A stretch of DNA of 6,886 nt from OMOG01 sp041485845 (lineage in GTDB: Bacteria; Acidobacteriota; Terriglobia; Bryobacterales; Bryobacteraceae). The notes beneath the pieces were generated by a model, which saw only the letters and a program-made list of their open reading frames with translations, was not told where the DNA came from and did no database searches. The stretch spans positions 1 through 6,886 of the forward strand of contig JBGPKH010000500.1 of assembly GCA_041485845.1 (NCBI GenBank). The letters are read 5' to 3'. The stretch's first letter is position 1. Every line of letters starts with the position of its first letter. Position numbers and translations under genes: made by a program. This document shows positions 1-4,807 of the stretch, piece by piece.

Positions 1-238
1 AGAAATTCAGCTTCAGCGCCATCTGGATCAGGCGGGCGTTGTTCTGCTCCGTCGGATCCACTTTGCCGAAACTGGCGCTCGTCGGATCCGCATTGGGCCC
101 GCCGAAACGCACATGGTTGAACAGGTTGTATGCCTCGAAGCGGTACTGCAATTTGACTCTCTCGCGGATCGTGACAGTCTTCGAGATCACCGTATCCACA
201 TTGTTGACCCGGCTGCCGCGGACATCCGCCCAACGAGT
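1..238 (-). pseudogene. TonB-dependent receptor (Oar/CarboxypepD_reg-like), C-terminal fragment
   Basis: Read on the minus strand, this stretch gives the end of an outer-membrane beta-barrel receptor. It has a VRGSRVNNVD segment, then LQYRFEAYNLFNHVRFGGPN, then ARLIQMALKLNF. The EAYNLFNH block and a terminal Phe are hallmarks of the last strands of Oar-like TonB-dependent receptors, which are very abundant in Acidobacteria. These proteins sit in the outer membrane and are thought to import large substrates. The final Phe codon is at 4-2 and base 1 is T, so the stop codon probably lies just beyond the window edge. Upstream of about 238 the receptor similarity stops, and the neighbouring sequence belongs to a different protein family, so the plug and most of the barrel are missing. 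The frame stays open leftward from the FGE-like sequence, but I see no start of its own. It is either a decayed remnant or one side of an assembly chimera. Confidence 0.75.
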
Positions 239-270
239 GGACAGACCATCGCTTTTTGTGGCCTGTAGCC
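239..270. repeat. Imperfect hairpin at the FGE/receptor junction
   Basis: ACAGACCA at 241-248 pairs with TGGCCTGT at 259-266 (7 of 8 positions, one A-C mismatch) around a T-rich 10-nt loop. The left flank is GG and the right flank is AGCC. It lies exactly between the last FGE-like codon (268) and the first receptor-like codon (about 238). Its GGACAG...CCTGT core resembles the inverted repeat at 6832-6853. It could be a REP-like palindrome or a decayed terminator. Confidence 0.4.
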
Positions 271-429
271 CATCTGAAACGTCCCCGGCGGAATCCAAAC
301 ATACGTCAGCCCATCCTTCGGGTTCACCTTCGTGGCCCCCGCGCGGAGCACCGGCTTCACCGGAGTCTGACCAGCCAGCAGGATGCACGACAACAACAAG
401 ACCGGGGATCTTCGCGCCAGCTTCAGCAC
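268..429 (-). pseudogene. Truncated formylglycine-generating-enzyme (FGE/SUMF1)-like protein, N-terminus only
   Basis: From a GTG at 429 the minus strand encodes a short basic n-region, a hydrophobic stretch (VLLLSCILLAG) typical of a Sec signal peptide, and then NPKDGLTYVWIPPGTFQMG. The last part is the standard opening of FGE-sulfatase/SUMF1-fold domains (V/I-x-I-P-P/G-G-x-F-x-M-G). FGE-fold proteins are usually around 250-350 residues, but similarity ends after about 54 codons, at Met-Gly. The frame then continues through unrelated codons (YRPQKAMVCP...) to a TGA near 187-189. In that stretch another frame codes for the receptor tail. The GTG is the only common start, because an in-frame TAG lies just upstream; no good Shine-Dalgarno is visible. 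LLSC could be read as a lipobox, but the hydrophobic run before it is short. The catalytic C-terminal half is absent, so no activity is expected. Confidence 0.65.
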
Positions 430-699
430 GCCATCAGAATACTACATCGGCGGCCTTGCGGCTGGCGATATTCTCCCGTCGCCGCGGTTTTGTGGAACGC
501 GCGGGAAGCCCGCCCCCAGTGCCGCGTGGACCAGCTTTACAGACGCAACGTCCCGCTCGCCGGGCCTTGCGGATCGGCCGCGCTACCAGGCATGTCAGTA
601 TCCCCAGAGCGGAAGGCCATTCTATCCTGCGTTGGCCTCGGTGGGAATCGCGATGTTGAGGAGCTGTGTCTGGCGTTGTCCGAAGAAGATCGCCGCTCG
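430..699. other. Non-coding or degraded stretch
   Basis: I recognise no gene here. Open frames exist on both strands, but their translations are Arg/Pro-rich and low in recognisable motifs, as expected of GC-rich non-coding DNA. One short plus-strand run around 652-694 reads VEELCLALSEEDRR, which faintly resembles the small addiction-module component family. It is too short to call. The stretch separates the FGE-like fragment from higA. Confidence 0.4.
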
Positions 700-1008
700 T
701 CAAGCGGCTTCGCGCTTGCGGACCGTCTTGGCGATCTCCTCGCCGGCGGTCCTGCGGGCGACGCGCAGATCGTACTCCGATTGCAGGTTCAACCACGTCT
801 CCGGCGTCACGCCGAAGAAGATTCCCAGCCGCAGCGCGGTGTCCGCGGTAATGGCGCGGGTGCCGTGAACGATGCCGTGAATCCGGTTGGGCGGAACATG
901 CAGATCGCGCGAGAGACGGTTGATGCTGATGCCGAGCGGCTTCATGAACTCTTCCATCAGAACCTCGCCCGGGTGGATTGGATCGAGCAGTTTCGTTCTC
1001 TTGGCCAT
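700..1008 (-). CDS. higA: HigA family antitoxin (XRE-type HTH)
   Basis: This 102-residue protein opens with the family signature (P-I-H-P-G-E-V-L, about residues 10-17) and has a helix-turn-helix around residues 26-50 (GISINRLSRDLHVPPNRIHGI, then GTRAITADTALRL). The HigA/VapI domain continues through TPETWLNLQ. Antitoxins of this type bind and neutralise HigB and, through the HTH, repress their own operon. The length is normal for the family and the reading frame is intact. It lies directly downstream of higB: the higB stop (1017-1015) is followed after 6 nt by this ATG at 1008, and a GAGGAA overlaps the higB stop. The spacing to the ATG is short (2 nt), so translation may depend on coupling to higB. 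Toxin-before-antitoxin order is the hallmark of higBA loci. The call is firm; activity is inferred. Confidence 0.95.
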   Translation of the reverse strand: MAKRTKLLDPIHPGEVLMEEFMKPLGISINRLSRDLHVPPNRIHGIVHGTRAITADTALRLGIFFGVTPETWLNLQSEYDLRVARRTAGEEIAKTVRKREAA

Positions 1009-1014
1009 GGTTCC

Positions 1015-1293
1015 TCAGTGATAGTCCACTATCTCAACGTCATGCGCCTCGCTGTCACGCCAGACGAAGCAAATTCGCCACTGATCGTTGATCCGAATAC
1101 TATGTTGACCAGCTCGATCTCCCTTGAGCGCCTCGAGGCGGTTACCCGGCGGAGCGCGAAGGTCCTCCAGCCTCCTGGCGCCGTGAAGGTAGAGCAGTTT
1201 GCGCCGGCCCACGCGCTCGATAGCCTGAAACCTGAGCACGGTTTGGTCTTGGAACAGCGCCTCGGTGTCGCGGCATCGAAACGATCGGATCAA
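1015..1293 (-). CDS. higB: HigB family mRNA-interferase toxin (RelE/ParE fold)
   Basis: This is a 92-residue HigB/RelE-fold toxin, a ribosome-dependent endoribonuclease that cuts translated mRNA and arrests growth unless bound by HigA. It begins MIRSFRCRDTEALF, carries LEDLRAPPGNRLEALKGDR (about 42-60) and the diagnostic SIRINDQWRICF block (65-76), and ends in DVEIVDYH. Polar residues in positions this family uses for RNA binding and cleavage are present (K57, R67, R73, Y91), so the toxin looks intact. The start codon is TTG at 1293-1291. Upstream in frame a TGA occurs within nine codons with no ATG or GTG, so no better start exists. No clear Shine-Dalgarno precedes it, and a promoter-like pair ends only 5 nt upstream. 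It forms an operon with higA. Its product is cytoplasmic. Confidence 0.94.
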   Translation of the reverse strand: MIRSFRCRDTEALFQDQTVLRFQAIERVGRRKLLYLHGARRLEDLRAPPGNRLEALKGDRAGQHSIRINDQWRICFVWRDSEAHDVEIVDYH

Positions 1294-1298
1294 GATCC

Positions 1299-1327
1299 AG
1301 TCTATGACGTGGCGGGTATTCCGTCAA
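1299..1327 (-). promoter_or_regulatory. Candidate sigma-70-type promoter of higBA
   Basis: On the minus strand TTGACG (1327-1322, 5/6 to the -35 consensus) is followed after exactly 17 nt by TAGACT (1304-1299, 4/6 to the -10 consensus). The -10 ends 5 nt before the TTG start of higB. Initiation at the usual distance would therefore fall at or inside the start codon, implying a leaderless or nearly leaderless mRNA. This is a prediction from consensus matching only. Confidence 0.45.
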
Positions 1328-1392
1328 CCAGAATGGCCAGATGTCCGCGACCAATTGCCAGCCCTCAAGCCCTTGCGCATCCCGCCTCCTCG

Positions 1393-1408
1393 TCTTACCG
1401 TAGTAAGA
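1393..1408. promoter_or_regulatory. Perfect palindrome, candidate operator of the AbrB-type antitoxin gene
   Basis: TCTTAC (1393-1398) and GTAAGA (1403-1408) form perfect 6-bp inverted arms around a 4-nt CGTA spacer. The palindrome ends 13 nt before the ATG of the antitoxin pseudogene. It overlaps a weak -10-like TACCGT (1396-1401) that lies 17 nt downstream of TTGCGC (1373-1378). AbrB/MazE-type antitoxins commonly repress their own promoter by binding such palindromes, so an autoregulatory site is a reasonable inference. It could also influence the divergent higBA promoter about 66 nt away. Confidence 0.4.
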
Positions 1409-1421
1409 GAAGCCTGCGTTT

Positions 1422-1681
1422 ATGACCAAGGCAACCATCTCATCGAAAGGCCAGATCGCTATCCCGAAACCGATTCGGGATCGGCTGAACCTTAAACCGG
1501 CACACAGGTAGCCCTCGATGTGCAGGGTGAACAGGTGGTCATGAAACGGCTGGTTGCCGAGTTCCCGGATTGGCACACGATGCGCGGGATGTTCCGGGGA
1601 TCTGGCAACCTTCTCGACGATCTTGCCAAGGAACGCGCCTCCGAAGTAGCCCGCGGCGATGCCAAACTCAAAAGTCTCTGA
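1422..1681 (+). pseudogene. Frameshifted AbrB/MazE-type (SpoVT-AbrB domain) antitoxin
   Basis: The ATG at 1422 opens a frame reading MTKATISSKGQIAIPKPIRD, then RLNLKP, the canonical swapped-hairpin AbrB DNA-binding domain. After codon 26 the frame runs into AHR and a TAG at 1509-1511. One frame over, from 1502, the expected continuation appears: TQVALDVQGEQVVMKRL, then AEFPDWHTMRGMFRGSG, then LLDDLAKERASEVARGDAKL, ending at TGA 1679-1681. Restoring one G near 1499-1500 would give LKPGTQVAL and a normal ~86-residue antitoxin. AAGAGAAG lies 7-15 nt upstream of the ATG. Such antitoxins pair with PIN-domain toxins, and a PIN-like N-terminus follows with a 23-nt overlap. If the frameshift is real, neither piece is a complete antitoxin; if it is a sequencing error, the gene is whole. 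The lesion coordinates are clear, but its origin is not. Confidence 0.82.
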
Positions 1682-1790
1682 CGCGTGGGCGCTCTTGACA
1701 TGGCTGTTGGATCAGCCAGCCGCCACCTGCGTTGGAGTGCCCTACAATGAAAGAGCGGCGTGCCAGAACGCGCCGAGGGAACAACCATGA
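1659..1790 (+). pseudogene. Truncated PIN-domain (VapC-like) toxin, N-terminus only
   Basis: From an ATG at 1659, inside the last codons of the antitoxin frame, the sequence reads MPNSKVSDAWALLTWLLDQP, then AAT. The D-A-W-A-L-L motif followed by a helix ending in an acidic residue and PAA is the usual start of PIN-domain ribonucleases. Asp8 would be the first metal-binding acidic residue. After about residue 23 the similarity ends; the remaining 20 codons (CVGVPYNERAAC...) look unrelated and terminate at TGA 1788-1790. A PIN toxin is normally about 125-145 residues, so the other catalytic acidic residues are missing and this cannot be an active nuclease. The 23-nt overlap with the antitoxin matches normal vapBC operon architecture. 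It supports the idea that an intact module once stood here. Evidence is from motif reading of a short piece. Confidence 0.62.
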
Positions 1791-1951
1791 CCCTAGACGA
1801 ACGCCTGGAAGCCATCACCATGAACCTCGAACTCGCCACCCGCGATATCCAGGACCTCAAGACTATCGCCGCCACCGCCCTGGATTCCATCAAGGCCCTG
1901 GAACGCATCGCCGCCATCCACGAGCACCGCCTTTCCGACCTGGAAAAGTAG
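1787..1951 (+). CDS. Small hypothetical protein, predicted coiled coil
   Basis: This 54-residue acidic-helical protein begins MTLDERLEAITMNLELATRD and continues through alternating Leu/Ile/Ala and charged residues to SDLEK. It contains no Cys, Gly or Pro, consistent with one long amphipathic helix or coiled coil. I recall similar short MTIDERLEALTMNLEL-type proteins from Acidobacteria, but know of no function. GAGGGA (1775-1780) lies 6 nt before the ATG and supports this start over an upstream in-frame GTG at 1760. The ATG overlaps the stop of the truncated PIN frame (ATGA, 1787-1790), probably by chance. A TACAAT at 1743-1748 could be a -10 element, though no matching -35 is evident. It converges on the UBP zinc-finger gene, with stops 15 nt apart. 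Confidence 0.65.
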   Translation: MTLDERLEAITMNLELATRDIQDLKTIAATALDSIKALERIAAIHEHRLSDLEK

Positions 1952-1970
1952 GCGCCGTCGCCCGCCCTAC
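1948..1970. terminator. Candidate bidirectional hairpin between convergent genes
   Basis: GTAG-GCG (1948-1954) can pair with CGC-CTAC (1963-1970) with one bulged C (1966) and an 8-nt loop. The stem spans both stop codons of the two convergent genes. Four A residues precede it on the plus strand, giving a short T-run for the minus-strand transcript. The stem is short and no plus-strand T-tract follows, so this is tentative. Confidence 0.3.
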
Positions 1971-2239
1971 AACTCCCCCGTCACCGTCTCGTCCACATAG
2001 CACCACACCCAGCTCTCCCCCGGCTCGATCGACCGCACCAGCGGGTGCTTTGTCGCGTGGAAATGCTTCGTCGCGTGCTTGTTCTTCGAGGAATCGCAGC
2101 ATCCCACGTGGCCGCAGATCAGGCACAGCCGCAGGTGTACCCACCTGTCGCCGATCTTGAGGCAGTCTTCGCAGCCCCGCTTGTGGGTGCTGGTTGTCTG
2201 GATCTGGTCCATGTGCGTGCAGGTATCGGCCATCCTCAT
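1967..2239 (-). CDS. UBP-type (ZnF-UBP) zinc-finger protein
   Basis: This 90-residue cytoplasmic protein consists almost entirely of one ZnF-UBP fold. Probable zinc ligands are C7 and H9 (TCTH), C23 and C26 (CEDC), C39 and C42 (CLIC), C47/C48 (HVGCC) and the histidines in KHATKHFHATKHP. The HLRLCLICGHVGCCDSSKNK block is the family signature. In eukaryotes this fold binds the free C-terminus of ubiquitin; bacterial single-domain versions are widespread but their ligand is unclear. I chose the ATG at 2239 because it overlaps the stop of the upstream DUF5996 gene in an ATGA (2239-2236), indicating translational coupling. The next ATG at 2233 would remove only two residues. A longer in-frame start at 2263 adds a non-conserved GPPGTGG segment. 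It is the last gene of the four-gene operon. Confidence 0.88.
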   Translation of the reverse strand: MRMADTCTHMDQIQTTSTHKRGCEDCLKIGDRWVHLRLCLICGHVGCCDSSKNKHATKHFHATKHPLVRSIEPGESWVWCYVDETVTGEL

Positions 2240-3123
2240 GCCTCCAGTGCCCGGCGGTCCCAATTACCCCGCTTGGCGCCCGCCGCGTACGTGCTCTCGA
2301 AGAACTCCAGCAGCGCATCCCGCGGAGACTGCGCCCCCCGGACATCGTCATACATCAGGATAAACTCCGACAATTGCCGGTTCCAACCCGCGGCAGCCGG
2401 AAGCACCGGCTCGTCCTCGATCCCCGCCGGCTGCGGCGCGGCGTAGGCGTAGAAGGCCGGGCCATCCACCACTCCGCCTCCCGGCCAGAAACCGGCGCTG
2501 ATCACTTCGTGCGAATAGGCCGGGCCGGTAATCGCGCCCTTGCGCGGCGGCGCCGGCCGGCCCGAGAAGCGCGTACACGCCAGGTCGAAGCTCCCCCAAA
2601 AGAAATGCACCGGGCTGGATTTGCCGACGAAGCGGCCGCGGAATTCCTGCAGCGCCTCCGCGGTCGAGAGCAGGATTCGCCACAGCCGCCGCACAGCGTC
2701 GCGGTCGTACGCCCCCGGCCGGAGATCCTGCTCGAACGGCACAGGGTCCGCGACCTCCTGCGGCCTGGTGTTGATCTCCACCGCGATCCCCAGCGAGCGC
2801 AGCGCTTCCATCAGCTTGCCGTAAAACACCGCCACGGATTCCGGCTCCAGCGGGAGCGCGCGGCGCTCGCCCTCGCAGTCCTGCACCACGAGCCGGTGAT
2901 CGAGGAAGTCGAACTCGATCTCGAACACGCCCGGCCCGTAAGGAATCGGCGACGTCGTGAGCCCGCGCGCACTCACGTACAGGGTCACGTGCCACCAGTG
3001 GTTCAGCGGGCGAGTCAGCGTCATGCGGATCTTACCCACTATCTGGGTCCACATGTGCAGCGTGCGGTAAGTGTCCTGCCAGTCGTGAAGCGGCAGTGGG
3101 GGCCAGGCATCGAGTAGCGGCAT
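2236..3123 (-). CDS. DUF5996 family protein
   Basis: This 295-residue protein has no signal peptide or membrane segment and is probably cytoplasmic. The N-terminus carries the family hallmark W-P-P-L-P-x-x-x-W-x-D-T (7-18), then TLHMWTQIVGKIR (21-33) and NHWWH (41-45). Later blocks are SPVHFFWGSFDLACTRFSG (170-188), SHE (204-206) and GFWPGGG (211-217). The many conserved Trp, His and Asp residues suggest a binding or catalytic pocket, but no biochemical function is known to me. The length is normal for the family. The ATG at 3123 lies 12 nt after the amidase stop and has no classical Shine-Dalgarno, so it may be translated by coupling. It overlaps the next gene by 4 nt. The operon context suggests co-expression with a secreted amidase, without showing a shared pathway. 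Confidence 0.9.
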   Translation of the reverse strand: MPLLDAWPPLPLHDWQDTYRTLHMWTQIVGKIRMTLTRPLNHWWHVTLYVSARGLTTSPIPYGPGVFEIEFDFLDHRLVVQDCEGERRALPLEPESVAVFYGKLMEALRSLGIAVEINTRPQEVADPVPFEQDLRPGAYDRDAVRRLWRILLSTAEALQEFRGRFVGKSSPVHFFWGSFDLACTRFSGRPAPPRKGAITGPAYSHEVISAGFWPGGGVVDGPAFYAYAAPQPAGIEDEPVLPAAAGWNRQLSEFILMYDDVRGAQSPRDALLEFFESTYAAGAKRGNWDRRALEA

Positions 3124-3135
3124 TGGAGGCCCCGG

Positions 3136-4407
3136 CTATTTCTTCAACGGGGCCAACGCCGCTTTGCTCACCTTGGCGACGATGTTGACTTGCGGGTCCA
3201 CCACCTCGGCAATATCGTAGCGGATCGAGGTGCCCAGCACGATGGCCGACTCGTTGGGCGTGAGGTGGTAGTCGCGCTCCAGCCATCGCGCGAGCTGTGT
3301 GGTGGCCTGCCGCAGGGCGTCGGGCAGCGAGTTGGCGATCCCCATAGCCATGAGGTACTCGTCGTTCTCCGCGCGCGGCCCGCCGGTGGCTTGGCCGGAG
3401 ACCAGGTTCACCGTAAACTCCACGTCCATGGAGGTCTCGAGCGCATCGCCCGTCAGTTCGCCGTCCCCCTGCGCGGCGTGGCCGTCGCCCACAAACAGGA
3501 TCGCGCCCTCCTGGTACACCGGGAGATAGAGAGTGGTGCCCTCGCGCATCCCGTTGTAGTCCATGTTGCCGCCGTACGAGCCCAGCCACCCGGAGCGCAC
3601 CGTCTGCTTGTCCGGCGGCGCCACAGCCACGCATCCCAACATGGGCTGGAGCTTCACGCGGAAATCCTTCAGGTGCTCCGAGGGCTTGGCCAGCGAGGCG
3701 TATCCGCCCTCGCGATCCAGTTTCCACTCGCTGTCGAACTTGTCGTCGTACTTGGAGTTGCGGATATAGCCGGCGGCGAGGGCGTCGGAGACGATCTGGT
3801 TCCCGCTGCCGGCCGAGTCCCGATTCAGCCGGATGCGATTGAACTTGATCGCCAGCGTATCGCCGGGCATGGCGCCTTCCACATAGAAAGGACCGGTCTC
3901 GGGATTGCCGCCGTTGGACCGCCGGACACCCTTGGCGTCGCGCCCGCCCGCATCCACCGTGCTCGTGCGCACCGTATCGCCCGGATTGATGTGCAGCGCG
4001 GGCGCGATGGTTCCCGAGAAGAAGCGGTGGAACTGCGCCGGTTCGAACGTGCGGGTCTGCGGTGAGGCAGTGGGGACGCTCAGGCGGCGCGCAATCCACG
4101 GGCGATCCTCCCCGCCAATGTGCGCCGTTCCGGCCAACTCCTCGCCCTTGAACCGCCCCTCCAGTTTGCCGAGCTCCTGCCCGTCCGGCCGTATCCCCGT
4201 GATCTGGAGGGCGCCGTCGCGAAACGTGCCCTCGAGCTTGATCTCGTTCAGGGTCCCGGTGAGCTTGTCTCCTTCGACCTTGAACTCGACTCTGGCTGGC
4301 GAATTTTCTTCGCCAAAACTGACGAAGTAGAACCGCCAGGTTCCCGCGATGTCGGCCGCCGGCAGCGCGGCGGCGAGGCCCATCAGTAGCAGTGCAACCC
4401 TCTTCAT
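3136..4407 (-). CDS. Secreted acetamidase/formamidase family protein with extra N-terminal domain
   Basis: This 423-residue protein is predicted to hydrolyse a small amide (formamide- or acetamide-like) to ammonia and the acid; the true substrate is unknown. Residues 1-18 form a Sec signal peptide (MKRVALLLMGLAAALPAA), so it acts in the periplasm or outside. Residues ~19-108 (ADIAGTWRF ... GEDRPWIARR) form a beta-rich domain resembling the product of the preceding gene. Residues ~118-423 are the FmdA_AmdA domain, with INPGDTV (140-146), PGDT (181-184), MLGC (256-259), GGNMD (279-283) and the diagnostic FVGDGHAAQGDGE (305-317). Family members usually lack the extra domain and often the signal peptide. 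GGGAGGG (4422-4416) lies 8 nt before the ATG and supports this start. It begins 19 nt after the upstream gene and ends 12 nt before DUF5996, indicating one transcript. Confidence 0.92.
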   Translation of the reverse strand: MKRVALLLMGLAAALPAADIAGTWRFYFVSFGEENSPARVEFKVEGDKLTGTLNEIKLEGTFRDGALQITGIRPDGQELGKLEGRFKGEELAGTAHIGGEDRPWIARRLSVPTASPQTRTFEPAQFHRFFSGTIAPALHINPGDTVRTSTVDAGGRDAKGVRRSNGGNPETGPFYVEGAMPGDTLAIKFNRIRLNRDSAGSGNQIVSDALAAGYIRNSKYDDKFDSEWKLDREGGYASLAKPSEHLKDFRVKLQPMLGCVAVAPPDKQTVRSGWLGSYGGNMDYNGMREGTTLYLPVYQEGAILFVGDGHAAQGDGELTGDALETSMDVEFTVNLVSGQATGGPRAENDEYLMAMGIANSLPDALRQATTQLARWLERDYHLTPNESAIVLGTSIRYDIAEVVDPQVNIVAKVSKAALAPLKK

Positions 4408-4426
4408 GGAACAATCCCTCCCGCAG

Positions 4427-4801
4427 TTATTTTACGCGCGCGATGTCCATTTTGGCCTTGAGGGTCCGGCCATCGGACGACGTGGCGGAGACATCGCCTT
4501 TCAGGCGATCGCCCGCCAGGACCAGGTCGCACTTGTAAACCGCGCCGTCAGAGGCGGATTTCACTTCCACCACCACCTTGTCGCCTTTGATCGTACCCTT
4601 CAGGTCCGGCCACTGCTCGTTCTCCGATGGACCCGCCGACCCGGTGACCGTAGTGCCGCTCTGTTTCAAGACCGCGAATGCCGAGGAGGCGTCCCGGCCT
4701 TCCGGCGTAAAGGTTCCACTCCATTTCCCGCTGACATCGGCGGCGGCCGCGGCCATCGCCATCATGGCGGCCAGACACAAGCACAGCAATATCTTCTTCA
4801 T
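4427..4801 (-). CDS. Small secreted beta-rich hypothetical protein
   Basis: This 124-residue protein starts with a clear Sec signal peptide (MKKILLCLCLAAMMAMAAAA), cleaved around residue 21. The mature part (DVSGKWSGTF ... GTIKGDKVVVEVKS ... DLVLAGDRLKGDVSA ... LKAKMDIARVK) alternates short strands and turns, suggesting a small lipocalin-like or beta-sandwich fold. The G-K/T-W-x-G/F start and the GDKLxG-type turns recur in the N-terminal domain of the next gene's amidase. Proteins of this kind are common in Solibacter-type genomes as far as I recall, without known function. I chose the ATG at 4801 because GGAGGA (4813-4808) lies 6 nt upstream; a longer in-frame start at 4888 would add 29 residues and bury the signal peptide. 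It is the first gene of the operon. Confidence 0.85.
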   Translation of the reverse strand: MKKILLCLCLAAMMAMAAAAADVSGKWSGTFTPEGRDASSAFAVLKQSGTTVTGSAGPSENEQWPDLKGTIKGDKVVVEVKSASDGAVYKCDLVLAGDRLKGDVSATSSDGRTLKAKMDIARVK

Positions 4802-4807
4802 AGGATT

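Noticed and set aside
640..721. Possible remnant of an addiction-module component (VEELCLALSEEDRR, then LVKRLRA in another frame)
   Set aside because: The match is under 25 residues, needs a frameshift, and its second half lies inside the higA coding region on the other strand, so chance is likely.
256..1425. A 389-codon plus-strand open frame across the left region
   Set aside because: It runs antisense through higB, higA and the FGE-like fragment. Its composition is Arg/Pro/Ala-rich with no motif, a normal shadow in GC-rich DNA.
1142..1576. A 144-codon minus-strand frame (MPIRELGNQP...)
   Set aside because: It lies antisense to the AbrB-type antitoxin and overlaps higB in another frame; the AbrB reading on the plus strand explains the sequence better.
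1701..1718. Inverted repeat TGGCTG-N6-CAGCCA
   Set aside because: It falls inside the PIN N-terminal coding sequence and encodes conserved-looking residues; arms of 6 bp occur by chance at this GC content.
1695..1748. TTGACA (1695) and TACAAT (1743) as one promoter
   Set aside because: The two hexamers are 42 nt apart, far beyond the 16-18 nt spacing needed; at most TACAAT is a lone -10.
2194..3117. A 307-codon plus-strand frame opposite DUF5996
   Set aside because: It is antisense to a clearly conserved gene; its translation is rich in Arg/His and has no recognisable domain.
3032..4414. A 460-codon minus-strand open frame overlapping the amidase
   Set aside because: It is an alternate frame of the acetamidase gene with Arg/Gly/Ala-rich, motif-free translation; the amidase frame carries the conserved motifs and Shine-Dalgarno.
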